64,000 bases of DNA from Parelaphostrongylus tenuis (Eukaryota; Nematoda; Chromadorea; Rhabditida; Metastrongylidae). Numbering within the stretch: the stretch's first letter is position 1; each line of letters begins with the position of its first letter. Positions 46,468 through 57,393 of this stretch are shown piece after piece. Position numbers and translations under genes: made by a program. The notes beneath the pieces are model-generated. The model had not been told where the DNA came from and did not search any database. It saw only the letters and a list, made by a program, of their open reading frames with translations. Location: positions 124,001-188,000 of the forward strand of contig JAHQIW010000052.1 of the NCBI GenBank assembly GCA_019055375.1, read 5' to 3'.

Positions 46468-46640
46468 TTTTAAGTCGTTTGTTAGGTCTAAGTGCTAAAG
46501 TGACATCTGTTTCGTCCTCCAAGACTCTTCAGTAACGCAGTCCCTCGGTTCAGCCGATCTCTTGAGGCTATACTGCTCTATGAAAGAATGGATGCCGAGT
46601 AATAAATGTCCGCAAGTCAGGTGATGATATCCTGTAGGAT
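46468..46640 (+). repeat. half of a fold-back element (family of 59760-60132)
   Basis: GCATGTTTTAAGTCGTTTGT, TGTTTCGTCCTCCAAGACTC, GGTTCAGCCGATCTCTTGAG and CCGCAAGTCAGGTGAT match the left arm of the nested element in the mariner at 59.8 kb. The mirrored arm is absent here. Confidence 0.7.
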
Positions 46641-46946
46641 ATCTCAGACAAAATTTAGCTAGCTCTATCCAAACTATAATTATCCCAATTATCAAACATG
46701 GTCCAAGGAATCTCCGCAATTGCAGCTCAATTTTCTTGTTATCTGTACTCAACATGATTTTTGACTTAATGACACTTTGGGCAGATCAAAGGCCGCCGAT
46801 GAAGCACACCTTTCCGATGTGTAGGACAATGACACAGATTTACTCCAGATATCTTCACCACTAAAGAACATATCACTCCTATACGTTACGAAAGAAATGG
46901 AGTACGGATGGAGAGGAAGAAAGCCTATCGTGTGTGAAAATTTCAC
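46641..46946 (-). CDS. candidate exons of a membrane protein
   Basis: Frame 46749-46946 reads YSISFVTYRSDMFFSGEDIW and SLSYTSERCASSAAFDLPKV to a stop. Frame 46641-46755 (continuing into repeat sequence) has a clear membrane helix, FLGPCLIIGIIIVWIELA. They are in different frames and a donor GAAAG/GTGTGC lies between, but the phases do not close. The second frame runs into the fold-back half on its left. Confidence 0.35.
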
Positions 46947-47114
46947 AGTCTAAAAGGAAAGAAACTGTGTTGGAAAATGCTTTGATTACAGAGGTAGCAC
47001 CTTATAGACACCTGGTGCGATTAATGAATAAAGAAAATTGTAACGGTAACATGGGCTATGTTTATGCCGTCGATGCAAGACTTAAGCTTTTTGATCCCTA
47101 GGGTGATGAGATTG

Positions 47115-47495
47115 CTTTTCTATTCAGTTGAGACGTAAGTCCATAGAACAAAACATAAAGAATTTTCCGCTCTGCGGCATCCGTGCTCTCTTACGGCCAA
47201 GTTTACGCTTATATCTGATATTGCCAGGTGTTAAGAGCATTGTACTACGCAGGTGAGACATGAAATCATGCGCCACCACGTCTCGAATTTCTCACATCGT
47301 CGAATCGCAGCCAGTGATGAAGAACTCCACGCTCATCTTTGTGATCCGTTGGTTTTAGTAGTGCTTCAGACTTACTCAAAACAGCAATCATACCGATGTT
47401 TCTCCTTACTGAGTAGTTATCTATTACTTTTTATAATCATCCGTTTTCATGATATTGATGCATCCTACAGAAGTCGGATATTACCTAACACATGA
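47115..47495 (+). CDS. candidate exon region
   Basis: Frame one (ending ATTGCCAG/GTGTTA near 47226) reads EFSALRHPCSLTAKFTLISD. A second frame from 47245 reads NFSHRRIAASDEELHAHLCD. Both look coding but the gap between them (about 25 bases) is too short for an intron. Unresolved. Confidence 0.3.
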
Positions 47496-47696
47496 GGTTT
47501 TAGCTTCCTTTTACAACGTATTTTTTACTATTTCTTATTTGTAAATATAAAAATAACTGTAAAAATCAGGCCCAAAACCATAGTTACTCAAATTAACCAA
47601 AGCAAATTTGATTTTGTGCTCTTAAACTCATTAACGGTTGATACCTAATAGCTTCGATATTTGATATCATTGAAAGAGTGATGCAAGCAAGGAACT

Positions 47697-47770
47697 CCAT
47701 AGGTGTAGTGGTTAGCACTTCCCTGCAATGAAGGCGAAAGGCCAGTTAATTTTTCGTTCAAAGCAGTGAG
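47697..47770 (+). repeat. pseudo-tRNA-like sequence
   Basis: TCCATAGGTGTAGTGGTTAG resembles a tRNA 5' half with A box. The anticodon and T arms are not formed. Confidence 0.35.
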
Positions 47771-47814
47771 TTATGCGTAACACTCAGCATTTTCACATTT
47801 ATAGTTATAAAAAG

Positions 47815-48091
47815 AGCGGGTGTGGTCGAGTGGCTTGAGGTATCCCACGACACACACGTTGATGGTTCGATTTCGCATTCAAGGCCCACCGAGCTTCCCA
47901 TCCTTGCGGAATCGGCATATTGATACCAGACATGCCTGGAAGGACAGCACTGAGTTCACACATCGATAGTCCACCGTGAGTCATTGTAGATAGAGGTCAA
48001 CTATGCTTTCAATGAACTTTGACGACACTTGCCGAAGTCGGATGCATGCTGCATCGCTTAGAGATCGATCAACGCCGAGTGCTTAATAGCC
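47815..48091 (+). repeat. SINE family A copy
   Basis: Head GAGCGGGTGTGGTCGAGTGG with B box GATGGTTCGATTTCG; then TTGATACCAGACATGCCTGG, CCACCGTGAGTCATTGTAGA, and tail GATCAACGCCGAGTGCTTAA. Near full length. The fold-back at 48117 begins just after it. Confidence 0.8.
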
Positions 48092-48116
48092 AGTACCACA
48101 AACCTTTTTTATTGTG

Positions 48117-48665
48117 CCTGATTTTCTTCTTTAAGCCAAACACGAGGTGTAACCGTGATTTTTATTTGACAGCTGACGTTTCTGCAGTTCGCCTTCTTCA
48201 GAGTATGAAAAGGTCAAATTCTTCGCAATCCAATCAGTCAAACACCTTCACTACTCCTTTAGAAAAATTACCAGGCCTAGATTTCAATCGCGTCAAGCAC
48301 AAAATCAACTCTAAGCATACTCACCGCTCTTTATATATGTCCCACTCAATGATTCAAGTAGAGATCACATAGGCTCGTAATGCACCTTACCCATCAAAAC
48401 AGGAGTCTTATATACTGACTCATATCACGAGTGATAACGAGGCATTCCTCCATGCGGTTTATAGTTGGATTGATGCCTCTAGAAAAAATCAGTACAGAAT
48501 TACTAAATTTTTCCTTCTATTCAGATTATTATTAGATTTTAGTTTACTTATTCCATTTTTGTTAGATTTTTCTTGGCTCTGATGAAAAAGGCGAACTGCC
48601 GAAACGTCGCTGTCAAATTAAAATTAATGTAACGCCTCGTGTTTGACTTGAAGAAGAAAATCAGG
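48117..48665. repeat. fold-back element (GAACTGCCGAAACGT family)
   Basis: Left CCTGATTTTCTTCTTTAAGC, CAAACACGAGG, TTTGACAGCTGACGTTTCTG and CAGTTCGCC are mirrored at the right by GGCGAACTGCCGAAACGTCG, CTGTCAAATTAAAA, CCTCGTGTTTGACTTGAAGA and AGAAAATCAGG. Arms of about 95 bases. The open frame crossing 48019-48372 is repeat sequence. Confidence 0.8.
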
Positions 48666-48699
48666 AATTATATCGAAGCATGCCGAGGTTAATAGAAAG

Positions 48700-49590
48700 T
48701 CGGTCTTGAGAATTCTTTTTTTTTTTTTGTTTCAAGCTTTCTATCAAGGTGAGAAACTCCTAACAAGAGAAAAAGAGTTCGCTCAAGGATGTTAAGTGGC
48801 AGGCGAAAATTCGACCTAAAATAGAAGTTGAACACGTGTTTTTTCAACATAAACTATCGTAGCTATCTACAATCAACCTTCAACTGGTTTGGTTGGGTGA
48901 GCACATATCGGTGTTAAACCCAATTAAATTACTTGTTAAATATGTGTACTATATATAAATTCATTACTCACTGCTTCTAGCAATGGCATGATCTCAGAAA
49001 AACTCGGCCTTAGTCGAGAGTTGAATCCGCGCTTCACTTTTTCCGGGGCCGCATACTCACCATTGCGTTACGAAGCTTTTCGTCTGTATCAGTCGTTCTG
49101 CGATATATGGTTTATACGTTGGGTCTAACGACGATTCAACTCCTGCATGTGGCCCAAAGCTTTGCATACCACTCAGTAATTTTGACTAGATAGTTATAAC
49201 ATCATTACACCTCTAAAAAAGGGTAAAATGAAGATTTATTGTAGACTTTTGGAGAGTGATGTATAGTTAGGAACGTGTACACCTCTAGAAGATTAAAACA
49301 AGTTAGTTCCCTTCTACAAGTCTGCTGTATTTTCAGATATCATAGTCTGCCAGTTATCGGAAAACCAGCTGCGTTAACATTTGTGACATATAAACTTTAA
49401 TTTTTGGTAACAAAAGACGGTTAACTTCCCTCCAATACGTGTGAGTCATAAAATAGGGATATGCACGAATGCTCAGAATAGACGAAATAATGCTCTGGAT
49501 TAGTTCCGAATGGTGGAAAGATACTGGTTGGGCGAGGGGTTATGGTATATGGTAACATTTGGTAAGCATCGTTACATGCACCCATAGAGG
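48700..49590. other. no supported gene
   Basis: AT-rich; poly-T tract at 48716-48728. No long frames. Confidence 0.35.
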
Positions 49591-49595
49591 AGCTT

Positions 49596-49850
49596 ATGTC
49601 GCAATGGTTAGGGAGTTAATCGTTGGTTCATTCACCGTTCCAAACCCATTAACCTGTGCATCGCTCCCGAGTCGGCAACTTCGTATCAGATAGAAGCTCG
49701 ACTTTACCTGCTCAAGAGAAAGAACCCCGACATTGGTAAGCTGCCACAAGTTATTCTAAGGCCAGCTTTGCGTTCAAGCACCTCTAGCCAGTGTTCAATG
49801 AAGTTGGATGTATGACGCCTTCTCCAAGGATCGATCAGAATCAAGATTTG
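49596..49850 (+). repeat. SINE family A, diverged copy
   Basis: GAGCTTATGTCGCAATGGTT (head), CGAGTCGGCAACTTCGTATC, GGTAAGCTGCCACAAGTTAT, TCTAAGGCCAGCTTTGCGTT and GGATCGATCAGAATC are decayed forms of the family order. Confidence 0.65.
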
Positions 49851-50229
49851 TAGTTATCTTTGAATACGCACTTAAAAATTGATGAGGCAAATCCTCTTCA
49901 TTATTCTGTCATTTTTTAGGGTCAGTGAATTTTCTATCAAGAAATAAATCTTTGCTAACTAGCAATGAGAAAGCCATCACTGTCGGATGTGTTTTTGTCG
50001 CATCAAAGTTATCCACGTCTAAGAGTGACGTCGTTCATCGCTGCAGCTAAACAAAATTAGGGACTGGCCTGATGAAAATTGCTTATTTAGTCTTCTTCAG
50101 CTCTTTTTTCCTAGCCCTGAAGGCTACTAGACCACATTTCCTTTTTTTTATTTTTTCTTAGCACTCTCAGATCTGCTGAGGCGACAAGAAATTCAACAAT
50201 GACTGAAATTGCAGCTGCCTCCATAAGAA

Positions 50230-50427
50230 TCAAGCCATTGGAAGTAGACGCCTAATTGCTAAACAAAGCTCTTTTCGATCATGTCTTTTGCTCAGCAGCT
50301 TAACTGGTCTTTTGATGAGCGCGCAGATATAGTGAACTGATATTTCTAATTCTCCAGATTCTAACGAGGTGATGCCTTGATTACGAATTTGCCTTACAGT
50401 CTTCAATGAAAGTTGTTGAGTGAGCAT
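50230..50427 (-). CDS. ATG-started ORF, product unknown
   Basis: 65 minus-strand codons from ATG to stop: MLTQQLSLKTVRQIRNQGIT, then EISVHYICALIKRPVKLL and a basic end. The composition suits a small basic helical protein. A strong donor-like GTAAGG lies at codon 10, so it may be spliced instead. It overlaps the flank of the plus-strand gene end at 50453. Confidence 0.4.
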   Translation of the reverse strand: MLTQQLSLKTVRQIRNQGITSLESGELEISVHYICALIKRPVKLLSKRHDRKELCLAIRRLLPMA

Positions 50428-50452
50428 ACCAAGGGTGCATTCGATTATTCAG

Positions 50453-50733
50453 ACGTAATCTTGAAAGGCAATTTGAGGAAAGTGCATTTGATTAGGCCCA
50501 ATGGAAAGCAATCCCTGTCCAAATTTTGCCTCAGTAAGTTTTTAGCATTTCTTCAGGAACCATGAGATGGTGTATATAGAATATAGCCTGATATATTCGC
50601 TTTTTTACTATACTTTTTCGTCTAATGTGTCTGCTGAGAAACGCTAGTAGTGTCTGTCCATATGGAAAGCGCTTATCGTTGATATTTTATTCTAGTAGCC
50701 TTTTTTTCAGCTCTAAACGTCCTGAGGAGTTGA
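50453..50733 (+). CDS. 3' end of a plus-strand gene, two exons
   Basis: Exon 50453-50533 (acceptor TCGATTATTCAG, donor CTCA/GTAAGT) reads VILKGNLRKVHLIRPNGKQS, then LSKFCL. The terminal exon 50711-50733 after AGCCTTTTTTTCAG completes the Thr codon and ends LNVLRS and stop. AATAAA at 50814-50819 lies about 80 bases on. Phase, sites and signal agree, though both exons are short. Confidence 0.45.
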
Positions 50734-50813
50734 CGATAAATGATGGCAATTGAAGTCAAACTTAGAGCTTTCAGCTCATTTGTTGTCTGCAGAGGGTCAC
50801 CTAAGACCACATG

Positions 50814-50819
50814 AATAAA
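50814..50819 (+). terminator. poly(A) signal AATAAA
   Basis: Hexamer in CATGAATAAACAG about 80 bases after the proposed stop. Confidence 0.4.
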
Positions 50820-51394
50820 CAGTGGATGAATTTTGCTATTAGCTCATCATTCTCGCTTTCAAGGTACATCTATTGAAGTACAGCGAATTACGTGAATTGA
50901 TTTCAATGCACATCGTAAATAGTCAAGATATAGGGTGGAATCCTTGGCTGCTTCCAAGTAAATTTATACACAGTTGTGTGTCAACAATATGTGGTCGACT
51001 TTAATCCTCTCTAAACTCTTGTCGTTCCAAATAATGTTGATTTCCAGCGGCAGACTTAGATCTACACGGCACAGAGAGCATTCATTTGTAGTTACCGTAT
51101 CCCACCTTTTTTTTTCTGAATTCTTAACGTGCTCAGTGACATTACGGCAAGTCGACGGTAATTAATCACCAATTTTTTCCTTAATAGATTCAACTAATTA
51201 GATTTTCAACACCACTAGAGTGAGTTCCAATTAATAGCTTAGCTTAATGAGGTGGATAACTTATATGTCATATAATTCCAAAGAAAAACAATAAATTCTG
51301 CATTTGGAGCGGTAAAGCCATTATTGAGAAAATGCTTCTCAAAGTATTTTGTTGCGGAAAGCGAGAAATTTTTGTGAGCTAAGTACAAAGCTAT

Positions 51395-51690
51395 AAGATA
51401 AAGCTCTTGGCGTTGATGTATCCCTGGGAGATGCGCCCTTCACCCTCCTTCACTTTTTAACTTCGTTTGAGGTGATTGAATGTATATCTGGATACAATGA
51501 TTCGTGGTGGCCTCCCGCTATACCGAGTCAGTGCTGCTTATTCTCCCAGACAAGTCTGAGATCTGTCTGATAGCAATTTACCGACCCCAGAGAGATGGAC
51601 GGCTTGGTGAGGCATGAGCGCGAAATCGAACCATTGACCTGGTGTCCGACGCAGGGTACCTATAATCACTGCACCACGTGCGCTCTTTTT
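51395..51690 (-). repeat. SINE family A copy, well preserved
   Basis: Minus strand: head GAGCGCACGTGGTGCAGTGA, B box AATGGTTCGATTTCGCGC, body CTCTGGGGTCGGTAAATTGC, CAGACTTGTCTGGGAGAATA, ACCACGAATCATTGTATCC, tail ATCAACGCCAAGAGCTTTAT. Confidence 0.85.
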
Positions 51691-51889
51691 ATCAGTTGGC
51701 TTGTGCCAATCAAAGAAGTTGGGCTGTGACATGATACCAATAAGGATTATGAAGTTTTTCAAGCATTTTCAAGCTATTCACCTTTGTCACCCAGAAAGCA
51801 GGATGACGTGCTTAGAGCTCTCTTCACTCGGTGTAAAAAAGAGTTGTCCATCATGCTGCACTTAGGAATTTTACTGACTACGACACTGC

Positions 51890-52475
51890 GTGAAAATTCA
51901 TCACATTTGCTATTTGAGCAATAATCTCTCCATGTCACCATCAAATCTTCCTATCAGCCATCCTCTTCTTACCATAGTTATGCCGTCCCAACGATCTAAT
52001 GGTTTTCTGGAAAGTGACGCAAATAGCTTTGAAGAAGTTATATCCACTTTATTGAACAGCTCTTATTGCATGGCTATTACGAGTTAGAGCACGTAATTCG
52101 GATTGTCATACAACTGTGAAATAAATCAAAAGGTCTCCATCAACTGAGTAATAATGATTTGATCAGTACATCTACGCATACCAAAGCAACGCCAGGGTGA
52201 TGCAAATGTCGAATCTTTTTAGTATTTAGATAAAAATTGGAAGAAAGCTACATACGACATCGAGCTGCTCTACATGTTTTTACATAGGGTTGAACAAAAT
52301 CTAGCTACTTTCACACTTTATTATATCATATATAGACATTTCGAAGCTCCTGCTGTTTGTAAGATCATTTTCACTTGATGTTTGTCAGTCATTCTGATGG
52401 AAAGTGGTGTAAAGAGCTTCTAAACTACTAACAGAAAGGTTAGATTGGGACAATGTGTTTCAAATAACAAAATAT
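51890..52475 (-). mobile_element. diverged RTE LINE fragment (RT N-terminal half)
   Basis: Strongly similar over about 510 bases to 53390-53885 in the same orientation (for example TCTAATGGTTTTCTGGAAAG and GAACAGCTCTTATTGCATGG). The minus-strand translation SSKLFASLSRKPLDRWDG corresponds to ISPKLFTATLQNVMRTLEWD of the younger element. Stops and frameshifts are many, so it is an old, distinct RTE lineage. Confidence 0.65.
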
Positions 52476-52489
52476 CTAAAATCTGCGCC

Positions 52490-52622
52490 GCCGTTCTTCT
52501 GGACAAGTCTGGTACCAGTATACCAATCTGGGAGCATGGAAAAGTTTAGTGAGCAATCCTGTCCGGGATTCAATTATTGACACGTGCAGGAGGGTACTTC
52601 AAACCACTGCGTTACATGCAAA
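52490..52622 (-). repeat. SINE family A fragment
   Basis: Minus strand: GCATGTAACGCAGTGGTTTG head, AATTGAATCCCGGACAGG, then CAGATTGGTATACTGGTACC, AGACTTGTCC. 3' part missing. Confidence 0.65.
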
Positions 52623-52984
52623 TGAATATGAGAAAATAGCCTCGTGGATGTATAACACTGTTCTATGTTTCCAGCCACATTGAGCCAACGTTTCATAGTA
52701 AAGACCGTTGCTTAGTACTCTCAAATTCATTTTAATCGTGTTAGGGAAGTACGTCACCAAAAGCAGACCGTAGGCGTCTTTAGTGTTGCTGCTGCAATTT
52801 AAACACGTTACTTGATCCAACGCTATGAGTGTCGTCATCTTGGCTCAGAGATCAGCGTATCCGATTACGGAACGAAGCCTGAGATTACTTCTCTCGTTTG
52901 CGTGATGCCGAATACTTGCAGACAACCTTCTCGATAACTAATTCGGCAACTCTGAGTTATTTTACATCATAATTAAGTGAAATT

Positions 52985-53890
52985 GTTACTTACAGTTGTG
53001 ATATAGTATAGGAATAAAGCTCGAATTATATGAAAGTCGTGTATGAAAGAGGTAATTCTCTGCCCTTTCCACGTCTTGGCGGTATTTCAAATTAGACAAG
53101 CTACTTGTTTCCTCTCGGTCAGTTTTAGTGACAGGTCAATTATTGTATGAATTTTCCGATCGAGACACATATAAGTGTATCTGCGATTATTCAGTGAGTC
53201 GACCATGAATAGGTCGTCAGAGAAGAACTCGCTTTTTATGAACATCAATTTCATGAGTTCCGACCAAAGTTCAGTTTTTCACATGTGCTTTCCAATTCGC
53301 TCAGAATTCGTTCCGCTAGCCTAATGGCGAGAAAGATGTCATCAGTGAAGGAAAAATAGCATAATACAGGACCAATCATCGAACTTCATCACCATATTCA
53401 TGCCGTCCAAACGTTCTAATGGTTTTCTAGAAAGTGACGCAAATAGCTCTGGGGAAATGATATCCACTTACTGAACAGCTCTTATTGCATGGCGTTTATG
53501 CGGTAGAGCGAAGTAATTCGGCTTGTCATACAAATGTGAAACAAACTGAAAGGTCCTCATCAACTGTGTAGTAATGATTCAATTAATATATCTACGCATT
53601 CCGAAGCGATGTCAGACTGATGCAAATCGCGAATCTCCAAGTATTTAGATAAAAATCAGGAAAATGGCTACTTATGACATCGAGGTGCTTCAATATGTTT
53701 TATAGGCGGCTAAATGAGATCTAGCTACCTTCAAAACATTATAGTATACATTTTCAAAACCTTACTGCTGTTTGTAAGATCACTGTCCAAATGTTTTGTC
53801 AATCGTCTCAATGGAAACTGGTGTGAAAAGCTCCCAAGCCCCTAAAAGAAAAGTTAGATTGAGGCAACATGTCTGTCCAATACCTGGAAG
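52985..53890 (-). mobile_element. diverged RTE LINE, RT domain remnant
   Basis: On the minus strand the order of RT blocks is kept: IASECVDILIESLLHS, then SRITSLYRINAMQ, then RAVQ-VDIISPELFASLS and RKPLERLDG. The catalytic block follows as FTDDIFLAIRLAERILSELE, then a decayed DTLICVSIGKFI segment. Many stops. It belongs with 51890-52475 in a separate, older lineage than the elements at 3.6 and 62.3 kb. Confidence 0.7.
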
Positions 53891-53899
53891 GTCACTCTA

Positions 53900-54980
53900 C
53901 AATTCATTTTTTTTTCGTATTTTGGTTCCTCTTAATTTTGATAGCTGGCTTATAAGACACGATAGCGTTCTAAGATAATACCTTCCGCTCCCGTTTTTGC
54001 TCATTTCTCTGCCCTGATATTTTCTCCTGTTTTTCTTTATTTCATTTTTAGCGATATTACAGGAGTAACTACGGAAAGAAGGAGCGTTGAGGTAATGTTT
54101 TCATTCTGCAAAGTGAGACTGATCTTGGGAATGTGAATGCCCAAGTGATTAAGGTCAAAACTAATGGATTTCACCGTTTTATTGCTTCCTGAGATGCTCT
54201 GATTTATTTGTCATCAGCATACGATAATCTCAATTCTGCTCTGCAATACCACAACAGCTATTTAAGCATTCATAAATTTTTGATAGACTAGGCAGCTTTG
54301 TCCAATCCTCTTTCGTAACTTTCTTAACACATTTTTGCACTAAACTATAACGCCAATTAGTTGATGGCAATGCGCAGTACTCCGAGCGAGTGCATCAGCT
54401 TAATGTTTTCGCCAACTAAGCCGACAACTTCTCTAACATTGGTGCTCCCTAGCCCTCCAAAAATTTTCTTAAAACATTAAATCAATCGATATGCCACCTC
54501 GATTTTCTCAATAATACTCTTCTTGAATCCGTGAAATAGATGTAAATTTATCGATCAATTTGAATATACCACTGAGAGTTTTGATGAAAGTATGACCGTC
54601 GTTTAGAGCTTTTAAACTAAGTAAAAGGTCTTTCCTTGATTTACGTCATAGCTTAACCCTTGACGGAAAGAGAAGGATGGTGAGTGTTAATAGCAGCATT
54701 TCCTTAGGCTGGTAGCCAATATTCTCTTGACAACGATACCATTACAACCAACTATTTGCTATCATGAACTCAAATAATTATCCTTCAATTTCAAAACAAT
54801 GAATATCGTTGCGTTCATTTCTTGATTAGCTTCTCAAACTTGCGCTAATCAATCTTAACTTCATACATCACTTCATCAATAGAAGTAGAAATGCTACCGT
54901 GTAGAAGATAAAGCGCTTGAACTTGATCAATGCGAGATGAGTTCGGCCGTAAAAACTTCATAGAGCATCGCAGAAATGAC
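53900..54980. other. no supported gene
   Basis: A short SINE-tail-like piece (GATAAAGCGCTTGAACTTGA) lies at 54907. Otherwise unassigned. Confidence 0.35.
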
Positions 54981-55464
54981 TGAATCTATACTTGATCTCT
55001 ATTTTATATATAGGTTTGGTTGGCCTACCGATGTATCAAATCGGTGTTTTCATCCTTTCAAAGAAGGAGATTCAAAAGTTGGTAAGCCATGAGTACTCAC
55101 TCACCAATGTATATTCTAAGGCACCTTTGAAAGCTGTACCACTCTCTCTGCTAAACAAGTCTTGCATATCCGAACCAAGAATCTTTTCTTAGCTTTTGCT
55201 GGACGTTGTGGCTCTGATGTTTATGGAAGCTCGGCATGACCATTTCACAGGCTATCGGCGTTTGGAAAATAGAGTCTTTATTTGTAGTATTTTTTGTGAG
55301 TGGATGTCATTGAACCCTTCGACATGGGCTGTGCTGATTCACGACTAGTTTATTATGTTTATTCGAGGAATACTGAGAGCGTGGGCTAGTATTCTCGCTT
55401 GGCTTGGAGCATCAAGTAACACCTTTAATAGTGCGTCTCATCTGCATTATTGCAAATCTTTGCT

Positions 55465-55586
55465 ATTATATATATATTATATATATATATACATATATAT
55501 ACATATATATACATATATATACATATATATATACATATATATATATATATGTATGTATATAAGTATATATATGTATACATATATAA
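55465..55586. repeat. (AT)n / (ATATACAT)n microsatellite
   Basis: About 120 bases of alternating AT with regularly spaced AC and GT interruptions. The Tyr/Ile-rich frames over it on both strands are artefacts. Confidence 0.95.
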
Positions 55587-55739
55587 CGGGTATAACCGAG
55601 CCCAGATGGACGTATCGCCGTAAAATGAATCCATTTATGGCTGATATAATATACTTCTGCTTTAGGCCTGCATTCATCACCACCACTCGTTTAAACCACT
55701 TTGGAGCTCCATTTTGCCCAGCATAATTCACCTACACTT

Positions 55740-56190
55740 AGGACTCATCACATTGCACTGCCACTAGCTAGCTAGCAATTCCTCCAATTTCTCGTAGTTA
55801 TATGTTTTGATGTAAAAATAAACCTATTCCTCGGAGGTGATGCAGTAAGAGCGCATGTTTATAACTCGTAGATTGACATAAGCAGCTCACAACTGTCATC
55901 ACCACACTCTTTCATATAACGCAAACTGGTTGCTTAAAGAAAAATTATTGCCACTTTCCGCGTTTTGCTTAATCTCAAACGTCTATTCATCATATTCTTC
56001 GCGACCAAGACGTTTAAATTTTTCATCTCTGTAATGCCAATAGCTTCATAATTCTTTTTTCAAATTTTTGTTTCTTAAACAGGGACCTGTCCTAGAGTTC
56101 AGCTTACACAATTCATCATTCATTTCACTGTCTAGTCATTCAAGTGCTTCCTATCTTAAACCTATCTCTTGATCCTAAATAGAAACTTTT
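55740..56190. other. no supported feature
   Basis: AT-rich, no frames or repeat arms recognised. Confidence 0.35.
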
Positions 56191-56201
56191 CAGTGTTACT
56201 T

Positions 56202-56432
56202 TTATTGTAATGCTTGCAAGGATTTATATCTGCTTTTGTCGCTTAAATATGAGCTCTCCGACCTTATAGCCACTTCACTTTCATTGTCCACTTCTGCAAA
56301 ATGTAGGAAGCTTCCCAGAGTACTGGCTAAGATCGTTGCCTTAGGTAATGCACTTTTTTGTACTTTCTGCTTTTTATGAAAAGAAATGCCAACAGAAATG
56401 CCCTGCAATGCAGTTATTCCTCCACTTAACAT
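56202..56432 (-). CDS. terminal exon or small gene, product unknown
   Basis: 76 minus-strand codons from ATG to stop: GISVGISFHKKQKVQKSALP, ILASTLGSFLHFAEVDNESE, then a Ser/Tyr-rich end. AATAAA overlaps the stop (CAATAAAAG). An acceptor-like CTGCATTGCAG at codon 10 suggests that it may be a terminal exon starting there. Composition strongly coding; family unknown. Confidence 0.45.
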   Translation of the reverse strand: MLSGGITALQGISVGISFHKKQKVQKSALPKATILASTLGSFLHFAEVDNESEVAIRSESSYLSDKSRYKSLQALQ

Positions 56433-56439
56433 CAGGAAT

Positions 56440-57080
56440 TAAAAATCCCCGACGTCAAAAATCGGATTTTGATTACAGAGTTTTCTGGTTATTATTCAGT
56501 ACCAGTACCTCTATGTAATAGGGTAACCACAATCGCTATTGGAAAAACTTGCTTGCGTTGATATATAGACATCGATGGTCATAAAAAATTTCCAATCAGT
56601 TTTGAATGATGCCGTTTTGCATCACTAAGCAGTAGATTAGAAATTAGCATTGATGATTAGCGAACACTAATAACGTTGAAAAAGAGACATAAAGTTATTT
56701 TTGAAAAAGGAGATAGCTTTTTTCTAAATTTCATTTGCATTAGCGCGTCAAAATATATTGGCCTGACGATTTCATCATACCTATTTTTCATGAAACAAAA
56801 AAACATCATTAGCTAAAAATCTCATTCATTACGCTCAGATTTGCTAGGCAAAAACATTTCTAATTTCTGCAGGAAAACCTTTCATTTGAAATTTAGGTAG
56901 TCTCATAAATCATATCGATATCTCAGCTGTATCGTTTAAGCATTTAGTAGCTACAGAAAATTCATGGATGTTTGCTATGCCTTTCAAATATTCAGCAATC
57001 TCAAGAAATCTCATGAATGCTTCGGCTCTGTCTTCCATTTACCGCTAACCTCAATTGTTGCTACCATGTATCTTTTCTCG
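56440..57080. other. no confident gene
   Basis: AT-rich intron-like sequence. Confidence 0.3.
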
Positions 57081-57087
57081 TGCACAG

Positions 57088-57151
57088 ATTGGTATGTGCA
57101 CAGAAGTTTTTCCCTCGACTTTTGTAATCAATCGATGCCTTTCAAAATTAG
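57088..57151 (+). CDS. candidate internal exon
   Basis: Acceptor TTTTCTCGTGCACAG and donor ATTAG/GTTTAA enclose WYVHRSFSLDFCNQSMPFKI. The whole 75-codon frame around it (56964-57191) is open. No partner exon in phase was found. Confidence 0.35.
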
Positions 57152-57393
57152 GTTTAAGGCTCATATGGCCCTGAATCAGGTTTCTCAATAATTTCTTGGC
57201 TGATTATTTGACGTCATCACGAAAGAACGAAATTGATAGGCCAAGAAACGTAAAAGTGATTTATGTGTTAGATATTAGCTTAAGATTCTTGAGTATTGTT
57301 CGCTTCAAAATAAGGAAATATATTTTACTGTTCCAATAATTCCTATGGAAAAGCTGTGTTTAAGTTCTATTTGGGTATGAGGGAACGAATGAA

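Noticed and set aside
48019..48372. 117-codon plus-strand frame
   Set aside because: It crosses a SINE tail and a fold-back arm, so it is a chance frame in repeats.
55355..55731. Tyr/Ile-rich open frames on both strands over 120 codons
   Set aside because: They are translations of the AT microsatellite, which has few stops in these frames.
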